From assembly GCA_017620915.1 (NCBI GenBank), contig JAFZSK010000087.1:1-48346 (forward strand): a DNA stretch of 48,346 nt. Reading direction: 5' to 3'. Under the pieces are notes generated by a model. That model was not told where the DNA came from and did not search any database. It saw only the letters and a program-made list of their open reading frames with translations. Shown piece by piece: positions 1-8,176 of the stretch. Source of the DNA: Clostridia bacterium. Lineage in GTDB: Bacteria; Bacillota; Clostridia; UBA1212; UBA1255. Numbering within the stretch: the stretch's first letter is position 1; every line of letters starts with the position of its first letter. A program made the position numbers and the translations under genes.

Positions 1-1353
1 TTCGTGGGTTACGCGGGCCGGTTCGGCTGGAATTTCGGCGTGTCCGCGGCCTGGATCGGACTGGCCAACGCGCTGATCGGCAGCTGCCTGGCGTGGCTGG
101 TGCTGGGGCGCCGCACGCGGGTAATGACCAAGCATCTGAACACTTCCACGATGCCCGAGTTTTTTGAAAAACGGTACGACAGCAAGGCACTGAAGCTGGT
201 GGCGGCGCTGATCATATTCATATTTTTAGTGCCGTATTCCGCGTCGATTTATAAAGGATTGTCCGGCATTTTCCAGATGGCGTTCAATATTCCGTTTGAG
301 TACTGCATAATCGGCATGGCGGTATTGACCGCGGTGTACGTCATACTGGGCGGGTACGTTGCCGCCGCGCTGAATGACTTCATTCAGGGCATCGTGATGC
401 TGATCGGTATCTCGGTGGTAGTATACAAAGTGCTGGCGGGGCAGGGCGGCTTTACCGCGGCGCTCGTGAAACTGTCGGCGCAGACCGCGGAGACATCGGC
501 CGGCACGCTGAACGGCGCGTTTACATCGTTGTTCGGCCCGGCGCCGCTGCAGCTGGTGGCGGTAATGATCCTGACGAGTCTGGGTACTTGGGGCCTGCCG
601 CAGATGGTGCACAAGTTCTATTCGATCAGTGATGAGAAAGCGATCCGCAAGGGCACGATAATCTCCACGCTGTTTGCGGTGGTCGTGGCCGGCGGCTCGT
701 ACTTCATGGGCGGTTTCGGCCGGCTGTACGTGACAGCCACGGAAGCCGGAACACCCGAGAGCGGGTTCGACGGTGTTGTCCCCGCGATGCTGTCGGGCAC
801 ATTGTCCGACCTGATGATCGGAATAATAGTGGTGCTGGTGTTGTCCGCGTCGATGTCCACACTCTCTTCGCTGGTGATCTCGTCGTCGTCAACGGTTACC
901 CTCGACCTGATCAAAGGCTTCTTCGCGCCGAAAATGAGCGAGAAAAAACAAATGTGGATCATCCGCATATTCTGCGCGTTCTTCATCGGCCTGTCGGTGA
1001 TACTGGCGCTGGACAAAGGCTCGCTGATCTCCAACCTGATGGCGATCTCCTGGGGCGCGCTGGCCGGTGCGTTCCTGGCGCCGTTCATGTACGGTCTCTT
1101 CAGCAAGCGGGTGACGAAGGCCGCGGTATGGGTCAGTTTCGCGTGCGGCGTAGGCCTGGTGACCTCCAACCTGTTCTTAAAATTTATGGACGGCACCGTG
1201 GCGGGCGCGCTGGCAATGGTAGGCACCCTCGTTATCGTGCCGCTGGTGAGCCTGATCACGCCGAAGCTCGATAAAGAGTACGTGGAGGAATGCTTCTCCT
1301 GCTACAACGAGCGCGTGGAAGCCAGCGTCACTCATTCACTTACGGATATTTAA
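1..1353 (+). CDS. Sodium:solute symporter (SSS family), 5' partial
   Basis: The frame is open from the first base, so the true start and probably the first helix lie upstream. About 450 codons are visible with roughly eleven hydrophobic helices. The stretch around bases 840-890 (residues reading ASMSTLSSLVISSSS) has the Ser/Thr-rich helix typical of the second sodium site in SSS transporters, and the early GYAGRFGWNFG region also fits the family. SSS proteins use the sodium gradient to import sugars, amino acids, nucleosides or carboxylates; the substrate cannot be read from the sequence. The stop is 3 bases before the next start, so the two genes are probably cotranscribed. Because that neighbour is a surface 5'-nucleotidase, nucleoside uptake is a reasonable but unproven guess. 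The family is secure, the substrate is not. Confidence 0.88.
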   Translation, partial: FVGYAGRFGWNFGVSAAWIGLANALIGSCLAWLVLGRRTRVMTKHLNTSTMPEFFEKRYDSKALKLVAALIIFIFLVPYSASIYKGLSGIFQMAFNIPFEYCIIGMAVLTAVYVILGGYVAAALNDFIQGIVMLIGISVVVYKVLAGQGGFTAALVKLSAQTAETSAGTLNGAFTSLFGPAPLQLVAVMILTSLGTWGLPQMVHKFYSISDEKAIRKGTIISTLFAVVVAGGSYFMGGFGRLYVTATEAGTPESGFDGVVPAMLSGTLSDLMIGIIVVLVLSASMSTLSSLVISSSSTVTLDLIKGFFAPKMSEKKQMWIIRIFCAFFIGLSVILALDKGSLISNLMAISWGALAGAFLAPFMYGLFSKRVTKAAVWVSFACGVGLVTSNLFLKFMDGTVAGALAMVGTLVIVPLVSLITPKLDKEYVEECFSCYNERVEASVTHSLTDI

Positions 1354-1356
1354 ATT

Positions 1357-4300
1357 ATGCGCGCGCGGAGGGGACAACGGGTCGTATTGACGGCGGTATG
1401 CCTCGGCGCGCTGTGTGTTTTAGTTGCGCTTTTAGCGTTGTGCGCAGGCCTTGCGGGTGCTGATCCGGCAGTTCGCGCGGCGGACACGGCGGTGCTGGCG
1501 GAGAAAGTATTGCCTTCGGAGCTTCAGCCCGGAGACGAGTTCTTGATCGTCAACGACGCCGGCGCCAACACCATTTCCGCCAACCCGGCCGGTTCCCGCC
1601 TCGCACCGGCGCAGGTCACGACCGGTTCGCGGGACGGCAAAACGGTGCTCATTTCGATCTCCGAGGAAGCGGTCGTGTTCCGGCTGGAGCAGGGCGAGGG
1701 CAGCGATATCCTTCTGCGCGCCCGGGACGGTTATCTGACTTCTGCGGAGACTGGCAACGGCCTGTATTTCAGTGAAACGCCCGTGCCCTGCAGCCAGTGG
1801 CGCTTCGAGGGCGACGATCTCCTGTACAATCCGAATTCGGCTTACACTTCCGGCGGCACCGTATACCGCAACGATTATCTCGAATATTATCCCAATTCGA
1901 ATTTCTACAGCACGTACGGCCGCAGTTCCGGCTCGGATCCGGGACTGTTCAAAATGAGCTTTTTCCGGCTCACGGCGGAAGGCAGAGCGGCGCGGAGCGC
2001 GGCGGGCTACCGGCTGGCGGTGTTTGAGACGTCGGACATTCACGGGTATATTGCCGACACGTCTTCCGGCGAGTACCAGTACCGGCTGGCGTATATTGCC
2101 GACAAAGTGAAGGACGTGCGCGGCTACGGCGACGCGTACCGGGCGGAGATGGCAATACTGGTAGACGGCGGCGATATTTATCAGGGCAATACGTTGTCCA
2201 ACCTCACGGAAGGCAGTTCAGTATCGGCGGCGTTCGAACTGATGGATTACGACGCGGTGACGGTGGGCAACCACGAATTTGACTGGGACATTGAAAACAC
2301 GGTGGACGCGGACGGTACCATGATCGATTACGAACTGGCCGGCAGCGTGCGGGTCAACGACGTGCCCATAGTCGTGTCCAATATGTACCTGAACGGTGAA
2401 AAAGTGCCTTTTGCCGCGGATTACGTGATCCTGGAAAAGACGGCGGTCGACGACGCGGGCAATGAACTGACCGTGCGGGTGGCGGTGATCGGTTTCGCGT
2501 CGGACTACGCCTCCAGCATCATGTACGCGCGGTTTACCGGCAGCGGGTACTCGGTCCGCGAAGATTACGCGGCGCTGAACCGGCTGGCGGCGGAACTGGA
2601 GCGGAGCGGGCAGTGCGACGCCACGATCATGCTCACCCACGGCGAGTCGAGTTCGGCCGCGTCGGCGCTGGGCAGCGCCAGCGTGATCGACCTGGTGCTG
2701 GGCGGCCATACGCATCAGAACCAGTGCGGCGAAACGTTCTGGGGGCTCCGGTATCTGCAGCCTTCGGGCAACGGCTCCGCGTACGCGTATTCCGAGTTGG
2801 TGTTCAATGTTGACGAATCCGGCCGGCCGGTGTTTGCGAAAGTCACGGCGGCGCGGAACGTTGCCCTCACGCAGCAGCCGGAAAAGCTGTACGACCGGCC
2901 GGCCAACGCGCAGGACCTGGATCCCGAACTGGTGTCGCTGACCAGCACTTATATCGACAGCATCGGGGACGCGCTGGAGGAGACGGTGGGGACAATTTCA
3001 GTTTCCTCGGACCGGTACACCGCGCTGCCGGGCAGCGGCGGCCGTTCGACCACCGCGGGCAACTGGATGGCATCGCTGCTGGCGCGGAGCGTTGACGCCC
3101 AGATCGGATTCGTAAACTCCGGCGGCATCCGCACCGAATTCTACACCCGCGCGGACGGCAAACGGGATATCACCGTTTCGGACATTTACGCGCTGTTTCC
3201 GTTCAGCAACAAAGTGTATTGCTTTGAATTGACCGGCGCGGAACTGCTTCGCTTGTTCGAGTACTCCCTTACGGAGAGCGGGGGCAGTCTGCTGTCGCGG
3301 GTCTACGGCATTGACTGCTATTACTCAGGCACGTCGGTGAACGCGCTGGTGCTGGACGGCGAACCGCTGTACGCGTACGGCCGCTGGGCCTCCGGCGCAC
3401 AGACGCGCAAATACCGGGTGGCGGTCAGCGATTATGTGGCGACCTCCAACCGCACCGCGAACGGCATGGACAACCCGCTGGTGGCCTGGAGCGCCACCGA
3501 ACGGCTGGTCAGCAGCGAGCTGGTGGACAATGAAGCCGCCCTCGCCGTGCTGCGCGCCGAGGCGAAAGCAAACAGCGGACAATTATTTATCGATACTCAC
3601 TCATACTATATCAACAAGCCGTACGACGGCAAACTGCCCGAACCGGATCCGGCGGATCCGGTGAACACGGATACACCAGACGCCGGACAGGTCCGGCAGA
3701 AAACGGGGGACAACAATATGTTCAGCACCAAACACATCATCCTGCTTGCCGCCTGCGTGGTCGTGTGCACGCTCATGTGCATTTTCCTGCGCAAACTCAG
3801 CCTGAAAAAATGGTTCCGGCTGCTGATGTACGTCGGCATCGTGTCGGAGACCATAAAGGTGTTCTACTACATTCTGGACAACGAAAAACTGTACGGCGGC
3901 TACCTGCCCAAAACGGACCTGCCGTTCCATCTGTGCTCCGTGCAGCTGATATTCATTGCCCTCCTCAACTTTACGAAGAGCGAGAAACTGCACCGCGCGC
4001 TGATGGCGTTCATGCTGCCCACGTGCCTGGTGGGCGGCTTCGCGGCGATCCTGATCCCCACGTCGTCCTCGCTGCATTCGCCCATAATCACGTTCCAGTA
4101 TTTCACGTACCACACGGTCATCGTGGCGTTTGCGATATGCCTGCTGCTCAAGAGCAAAGAGATCGGCTGGACGGTCAAGGATTATACCACCGCGCTTAAA
4201 ATGCTGGCGTTCATGGGTTTTGTGGCAATATACATCAACAGCATGGTGTACGATGTGGTGGAGTACAATGTGGCAGAGACCGGCGAGAAGACCGTAGAGT

Positions 4301-4533
4301 TCGTGCGGCGCGTCAATTTCATGTACGTGGTCGATCCGCCCATGGAGGGGCTGCCTTTCCTGAACAAAAACCACGGCTGGCTGGTTTATTTCGCGCACCT
4401 GGCGGGCACGGGCATTATCGCCGTGACGCTGTGCTATATCAAGCCCATAATAAACGCGATCCGCGGCGCGGGCAAGAAAAAATCGGCTGAGCCTGCGGAG
4501 AACGAAGCAGCAGACGCTGACGTCAATGCATAA
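1357..4533 (+). CDS. Surface 5'-nucleotidase/metallophosphatase fused to a TMEM164/YwaF-like membrane domain
   Basis: 1058 residues. An N-terminal signal helix (residues 8-35) precedes an unassigned beta-rich segment. A calcineurin-like metallophosphatase follows with DIHG (227-230), a GGD motif, GNHEFD (304-309) and GGHTH (449-453), and then the 5'-nucleotidase C-terminal domain with NSGGIR. This half should hydrolyse extracellular nucleotides or cyclic nucleotides. After an acidic Pro/Asp linker comes KTGDNN, which resembles the start of a wall-anchor tail. Instead of ending, the frame runs from Met788 into about seven transmembrane helices carrying the PFHLC motif of the TMEM164/YwaF family. 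The frame is uninterrupted, so this is a real fusion in this sequence, although Met788 could serve as an internal start. It lies directly behind a symporter with no clear ribosome-binding site, which suggests coupling. Nucleotidase assignment is strong; the role of the fused domain is unknown. Confidence 0.87.
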   Translation: MRARRGQRVVLTAVCLGALCVLVALLALCAGLAGADPAVRAADTAVLAEKVLPSELQPGDEFLIVNDAGANTISANPAGSRLAPAQVTTGSRDGKTVLISISEEAVVFRLEQGEGSDILLRARDGYLTSAETGNGLYFSETPVPCSQWRFEGDDLLYNPNSAYTSGGTVYRNDYLEYYPNSNFYSTYGRSSGSDPGLFKMSFFRLTAEGRAARSAAGYRLAVFETSDIHGYIADTSSGEYQYRLAYIADKVKDVRGYGDAYRAEMAILVDGGDIYQGNTLSNLTEGSSVSAAFELMDYDAVTVGNHEFDWDIENTVDADGTMIDYELAGSVRVNDVPIVVSNMYLNGEKVPFAADYVILEKTAVDDAGNELTVRVAVIGFASDYASSIMYARFTGSGYSVREDYAALNRLAAELERSGQCDATIMLTHGESSSAASALGSASVIDLVLGGHTHQNQCGETFWGLRYLQPSGNGSAYAYSELVFNVDESGRPVFAKVTAARNVALTQQPEKLYDRPANAQDLDPELVSLTSTYIDSIGDALEETVGTISVSSDRYTALPGSGGRSTTAGNWMASLLARSVDAQIGFVNSGGIRTEFYTRADGKRDITVSDIYALFPFSNKVYCFELTGAELLRLFEYSLTESGGSLLSRVYGIDCYYSGTSVNALVLDGEPLYAYGRWASGAQTRKYRVAVSDYVATSNRTANGMDNPLVAWSATERLVSSELVDNEAALAVLRAEAKANSGQLFIDTHSYYINKPYDGKLPEPDPADPVNTDTPDAGQVRQKTGDNNMFSTKHIILLAACVVVCTLMCIFLRKLSLKKWFRLLMYVGIVSETIKVFYYILDNEKLYGGYLPKTDLPFHLCSVQLIFIALLNFTKSEKLHRALMAFMLPTCLVGGFAAILIPTSSSLHSPIITFQYFTYHTVIVAFAICLLLKSKEIGWTVKDYTTALKMLAFMGFVAIYINSMVYDVVEYNVAETGEKTVEFVRRVNFMYVVDPPMEGLPFLNKNHGWLVYFAHLAGTGIIAVTLCYIKPIINAIRGAGKKKSAEPAENEAADADVNA

Positions 4534-4563
4534 ATAAAAGCAAAAATAAAAGCATTAATAAAA

Positions 4564-4609
4564 GGGACTGTTTGTTCGCCTCGCTGTTGCAAGGTTTTTA
4601 AACAGTCCC
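4564..4609 (-). terminator. Intrinsic terminator of the mscS unit (between convergent genes)
   Basis: GGGACTGTTT (4564-4573) pairs perfectly with AAACAGTCCC (4600-4609) across a 26-base loop. Read on the minus strand the stem is followed by TTTTATTAA and further T-rich blocks, so it fits termination of the minus-strand unit ending at 4642. It may also stop plus-strand transcripts, although no T-run follows in that direction. Confidence 0.72.
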
Positions 4610-4641
4610 CGCGCTTATTTCAAGCGATGTTCAGGCGGCGA

Positions 4642-5475
4642 TCATTCGGCCGCCTTTTCGTCATCATCTTCGTCTTTTACGAGACGTACGGCAATACGCT
4701 CCTCAGGATCATCGATGCCGTTCTCGGCCAGCGCGGAACTGCAGTTCTCGATGAGGTCAAAGTACACATCCCAGTAATTGGCCGTGTCGCACCAGGCACG
4801 CACGGTGAAGATGTACGTGTCGTCGTCCACCGCGGTGAGCCGCGCGAACGGAGCCGGTTCTTCCAGTACGCCATTGGTGGCTTTGGCCGCGGTCATCAGC
4901 ACGGAGCGCACCAGATCCTGGTCGATATCGTTGGTGATCTTGAAATCCTGATCGATGCGGCGCTTGTTTTCCGCGGTCAGGTTCGTGATGTTGGCGTTCA
5001 TCAGGTCACCGTTGGGGACGAGCACGCGCTTGTTGTCCAGCGTCAGGAGTTTGGTGTAGAAAATACTGATGTCGGTGACAACGCCCTCCGCCCCGGATGC
5101 CTGAATATAATCTCCGACTTTGAAGGGGTGGAAGATCAGTATCATGAGGCCGCCGGCCAGATTGGCGAGGGCGCCCTGGAACGCCAGGCCGACCGCCAGA
5201 CCGCAGGAGGCAATGATGGCGACCACGCTGGTCATGGGCACGCCGAGGATGCTGACGATACCGACGATCAGGACCACGTAAAGGATAACTTTCACCGTTT
5301 TGGTGATGATCAGTTTCACGGTGTCGTGGAGCTTGGATTTTTCCAGCGCTTTTTTGACCGCTTTGCCGATCAGTTTGATGATAAGCAGTCCGACGATCAG
5401 CGTCACTATGGCGAGAACTATCTTTCCGCCGTAGGAGCTGCCCATCTTGATAAGGTTTTCAATGAACTTATCCAT
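4642..5475 (-). CDS. mscS: MscS-family mechanosensitive channel
   Basis: 277 residues, close to E. coli MscS in length. Three N-terminal helices end in the Gly/Ala-rich pore helix (GLAVGLAFQGALANLAGG), followed by FHPFKVGDYI at the start of the beta domain and by VPNGDLMNANITN, all hallmarks of MscS. The C-terminus is acidic. An AAGGAG ribosome-binding site stands 8 bases before the ATG. In the membrane the channel opens under tension and releases solutes during hypo-osmotic shock. It is the last gene of a three-gene minus-strand unit, 17 bases after the stop of the preceding surface-protein gene and before a strong hairpin. The co-transcription with two paralogous surface proteins is unusual for mscS and may hint at envelope-stress regulation. 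Confidence 0.93.
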   Translation of the reverse strand: MDKFIENLIKMGSSYGGKIVLAIVTLIVGLLIIKLIGKAVKKALEKSKLHDTVKLIITKTVKVILYVVLIVGIVSILGVPMTSVVAIIASCGLAVGLAFQGALANLAGGLMILIFHPFKVGDYIQASGAEGVVTDISIFYTKLLTLDNKRVLVPNGDLMNANITNLTAENKRRIDQDFKITNDIDQDLVRSVLMTAAKATNGVLEEPAPFARLTAVDDDTYIFTVRAWCDTANYWDVYFDLIENCSSALAENGIDDPEERIAVRLVKDEDDDEKAAE

Positions 5476-5492
5476 AGATTACACTCCTTCTT

Positions 5493-6752
5493 TTATTTAT
5501 TTTTCTTTTTGGAGGCGGCCACAATGGCAATGACCGCGGCAACGGCTAACACTCCGGCGCCAATGAGTACCGGCACGAGCCATTTGTTTTCTTTCTTGCT
5601 TTCGTCGTTGGACTTGTTGCCTTCGTCCGTTGTCTTCGGAGCATCGGTGGGTTTCGGGGCGTCGGTGGGCTCCGGAGCTTCGGTGACTACCGGCGCTTCG
5701 GTAGGAGCTTCGGTCGCTACCGGTTCTTCCGTGGGTTCGGCGGTGGGTTTCTGTGTAGGTTTCTCGGTGGGAGCCGGCGGATTGGGGTCGGTCTTGATCG
5801 CCATCCGGACATGCGGCGTATTTTCGGCTTCCATGCCGTTGTAGAAGTACAGATAGGAATCAACGTAATCCGCGCTGACCTCGGTGGCCGTCCAGCCGCC
5901 GATATTGCCGGTGAAATCGGTAAGGTCGATCAGATATTCGCCTGCGGGTATATACTCGAATTCGATATCCAGATTGGAGCAGTCCTTGTGATCTTCCACG
6001 ATGCACTCGGCCAGGCTTTCGCCTTCTACTGTATCGTCATAGTCGCCGGTCCAGGTGTAGATGTTGGCGGTGAGGCCGATGCCGGTGGTAGGACCGTTCC
6101 AGGTTGGGGACTGGATGACGGTGAAGCGCACCAGCTGCTTGCCCTCGGGCACCACGATCTTGAACGCGACGCTGCTGGTGCCGTTGAAGTTGATGGGCGT
6201 GTCGTTTCTGTTGTCGGTGATGTTGATGTTGGTGGGTTTCTCTTCCTCAGCGGCGGCTTTGGTGGTATATTTCAAATTGAGATAAGTGGCCGCCAGCACC
6301 GTACCGTCTTCCAGCTTTGCCACCGGCATGATCGGCGTTTCTGCTTCGCCCAGCGCGGAGACATCCATGGTGATTATAAAGCGCTGCGCATATTCGCCGC
6401 CCGCGGCAAGAACTGCCTGCTCGGGCTCTTTGATGAAGCCGGGGTCGAACACGGGTTCGCCGTCGCCGATCACGTATCCGAATTCCAGTATAGGCTGGTC
6501 AACGCCGATCCAGCCCTGCAGGGTGATAGTATCGAATGGGCCGCGGATGATGTTATTGACATCGGCGAGGTAGTCGCCGGTGTAGCCGGGGGTGTAGAGA
6601 TCCGTACCGTTGCCTTTGATGACGTCCAGCGACTGAGGCGCGTTGACTTCGTACTCATTCTGGGTCATGTAGGAGGCGGCGCTCACGCCGAGGACGCCGA
6701 ACATGGTCGCGGCCAGGGTCAATGCAACTAATACTGCTGCGAGTTTCTTCAT
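5493..6752 (-). CDS. Membrane-anchored surface protein, paralogue 1
   Basis: 419 residues from the ATG at 6752, chosen because it begins a clean signal peptide (MKKLAAVLVALTL) behind AAAGGA; an open frame continues 37 codons upstream but has no signal. The middle is a predicted beta-sandwich, then a Pro/Thr/Glu-rich stalk with repeats such as PTDAPKPTDAPKTTD, one C-terminal helix and a KKKNK tail. About 140 residues before the stalk (from FNGTSSVAFKIVVPEG) match the next gene upstream in order and spacing (SPTW, ANIYTWTGDY, YIPAGEYLI, NIGGW), so the two are tandem paralogues; this one has about 120 extra N-terminal residues. It should project from the outer face of the membrane. No known catalytic or binding motif was seen, and the function is unknown. 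Confidence 0.82.
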   Translation of the reverse strand: MKKLAAVLVALTLAATMFGVLGVSAASYMTQNEYEVNAPQSLDVIKGNGTDLYTPGYTGDYLADVNNIIRGPFDTITLQGWIGVDQPILEFGYVIGDGEPVFDPGFIKEPEQAVLAAGGEYAQRFIITMDVSALGEAETPIMPVAKLEDGTVLAATYLNLKYTTKAAAEEEKPTNINITDNRNDTPINFNGTSSVAFKIVVPEGKQLVRFTVIQSPTWNGPTTGIGLTANIYTWTGDYDDTVEGESLAECIVEDHKDCSNLDIEFEYIPAGEYLIDLTDFTGNIGGWTATEVSADYVDSYLYFYNGMEAENTPHVRMAIKTDPNPPAPTEKPTQKPTAEPTEEPVATEAPTEAPVVTEAPEPTDAPKPTDAPKTTDEGNKSNDESKKENKWLVPVLIGAGVLAVAAVIAIVAASKKKNK

Positions 6753-6795
6753 TGTTTTAGACTTCCTTTCTGCGTCTGTTGGTAGTTGTTTATTA

Positions 6796-7683
6796 TCAGT
6801 CGGTTTGAGTGCTGTTTTTGTCTCTGCGGGCAATAACTGAGATGACCGCTGCGGTGGCGGCAATGGCGGCCGCGGCCACGATGATTCCCGCCCAAAGACC
6901 GCCGCGGTTCTTGACCGTGTTGCCGGCGGAAGGTGCTTCGGTGAGCCGCTCGCGCGCAGGCTGCAGGTTGTCCGCGTCCGTTGCCTCCGGCTCGGGAGTC
7001 ACGGTATCGTCCCCGCCCGGAGTCGCGGTAGGCGTGGCGCGCGCCGGCGCATGGGGATCGCGGTCCCGCGAGACGGAGATCTTCGTGCCGGGCAGATAAT
7101 CTTTGTTCTCCAGGCCGTCTTCATAGAACGCCCAGGTGAACGTGTATTCTTCGGGGAGACATATGGATTCCCAGCTCCCGATATTGTTGGTGAAATGGTG
7201 GATATGGATCAGGTATGATCCGGCGGGCACGTAGCCGAAGCTGAGCGTGATGCCGTAATTGTCGACGTGATTCGAGATGACGCAGCGTTCCGCAACCGGC
7301 CCCGCGGCCAGTGTTTCATTGTACGAACCGCGCCACTCATATATATCCGCTGTGAAGCCGGCGTTGTCCTGCATCCCCCAGGTCGGCGCGGCGATAATGA
7401 TGAACTCGTCCAGTTTGTATCCGTCGGGCACTTCGAACCGGAATCCCACGCTGGAAAACGCGTTGAACATGCGCGGATTGCCCTGATTCGTGCCGTCGCA
7501 GAATAAGATCTCCATATGCTCCGGCTGCGTATCGGCGCGGACAATGCCCGTTCTTCCGGCCCCGGCGGTCAATACCGCGGCTCCGATGCTCAACAACGCG
7601 ACCGCAAGCAGCACGGTCAATATCCTGCGGCTTCCCGCGCGTTTCTGTTTGTTTTCTTTAACGGTTTCGAATCCGACTGCCAT
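6796..7683 (-). CDS. Membrane-anchored surface protein, paralogue 2
   Basis: 295 residues. A basic N-terminus and signal helix lead directly into the same beta domain as paralogue 1 (FNAFSSVGFRFEVPDG, APTWG, ADIYEWRGSY, YVPAGSYLI, NNIGSW). A shorter Pro/Thr/Ala stalk, a C-terminal helix and a polar tail follow. It is the first gene of the minus-strand unit: its promoter is TTGAAA-N17-TATAAT at 7745-7717, and AAAGGG lies 12 bases before the ATG. Only 43 bases separate it from paralogue 1. The shared domain looks like a carbohydrate- or protein-binding beta-sandwich, but that is inference from predicted fold; no family could be named. Duplication followed by loss or gain of the extra N-terminal domain explains the pair. 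Confidence 0.8.
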   Translation of the reverse strand: MAVGFETVKENKQKRAGSRRILTVLLAVALLSIGAAVLTAGAGRTGIVRADTQPEHMEILFCDGTNQGNPRMFNAFSSVGFRFEVPDGYKLDEFIIIAAPTWGMQDNAGFTADIYEWRGSYNETLAAGPVAERCVISNHVDNYGITLSFGYVPAGSYLIHIHHFTNNIGSWESICLPEEYTFTWAFYEDGLENKDYLPGTKISVSRDRDPHAPARATPTATPGGDDTVTPEPEATDADNLQPARERLTEAPSAGNTVKNRGGLWAGIIVAAAAIAATAAVISVIARRDKNSTQTD

Positions 7684-7716
7684 TTCCGGCCAGGCCCTTT
7701 CGCTGTTTATACAAGA

Positions 7717-7745
7717 ATTATACGCCGCGGTCCGCTGTTTTTCAA
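7717..7745 (-). promoter_or_regulatory. Promoter of the surface protein-mscS unit
   Basis: On the minus strand TTGAAA (7745-7740) and TATAAT (7722-7717) are separated by exactly 17 bases, about 30 bases before the ATG at 7683. It is divergent from the secG promoter, with the two -35 boxes only 14 bases apart, so competition for polymerase is possible. Confidence 0.75.
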
Positions 7746-7759
7746 CTTAAAAAAAGTTC

Positions 7760-7788
7760 TTGACATCCTGCGCGCAAGAGAGTAAAAT
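7760..7788 (+). promoter_or_regulatory. secG promoter
   Basis: TTGACA (7760-7765), 17-base spacer, TAAAAT (7783-7788). This is the closest match to the housekeeping consensus in the window and lies about 30 bases before the secG start. Confidence 0.8.
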
Positions 7789-7821
7789 TCCGCTGTTACA
7801 CTTTTGGAGGTGTTACAGACA

Positions 7822-8079
7822 ATGGTTGCTTTGAAGTTTATATTAGGTATAGTGTTCATGCTGGTCAGCGTTGTGATGGTGATCGTCATCCTCATGCAGC
7901 GCACGAAAGAAGACGGACTTTCCGGTGCCATCACCGGCCAGTCTTCCGAGTCTTTCTATTCCCGCACGGGCGGCGGACTCAGCAAGGACAAGTTTCTGCT
8001 TCAGCTCACGATAGTGCTGGGCGTATGCTTTGCGGTGGTTGCCATCATCCTCAGCTTCCTGATGGGCATGGGGACCTGA
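7822..8079 (+). CDS. secG: Preprotein translocase subunit SecG
   Basis: 85 residues, the normal SecG size, with two helices (about 3-22 and 57-80) around a Gly/Ser-rich loop containing SGAITGQSSESFYSRTGGG, as in SecG. SecG associates with SecYE in the membrane and helps the SecA motor, whose gene lies at 35,350. The start is the ATG at 7822, 11 bases after GGAGG (7806-7810). A TTG at 7804 is in frame but would place the ribosome-binding site inside the gene. It has its own consensus promoter. As in many Bacillota it is followed by rnr, here with a strong hairpin in between. Confidence 0.93.
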   Translation: MVALKFILGIVFMLVSVVMVIVILMQRTKEDGLSGAITGQSSESFYSRTGGGLSKDKFLLQLTIVLGVCFAVVAIILSFLMGMGT

Positions 8080-8122
8080 AAGCCGGCTGAAGTTAAGAAA
8101 ACACAGCGGACAAGCGATTCAA

Positions 8123-8156
8123 AGCCGTGGCGCGTTCCGAGCGTCACGGCTCTTTT
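8123..8156 (+). terminator. Hairpin between secG and rnr (terminator or attenuator)
   Basis: An 11-bp stem with one G-U pair (8123-8133 against 8141-8151, starting AGCCGTG and ending CACGGCT) has a 7-base loop and is followed by CTTTTC. It would terminate or reduce read-through from secG into rnr. The short T-run makes partial termination more likely than a full stop, and no second promoter is evident before rnr. Confidence 0.65.
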
Positions 8157-8176
8157 CGGTATAAAGGATGGGTAGT

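Noticed and set aside
930-942. GAAAATGAGCGAG, shared by the two palindrome gaps, also occurs in the symporter gene
   Set aside because: Here it encodes part of APKMSEKKQ in a normal family context and has no palindromic surroundings, so it is taken as chance. It is a caution against overvaluing this word.
6753-6863. N-terminal extension of surface protein paralogue 1
   Set aside because: It would bury the signal peptide; the ATG at 6752 has a ribosome-binding site and begins the signal sequence.
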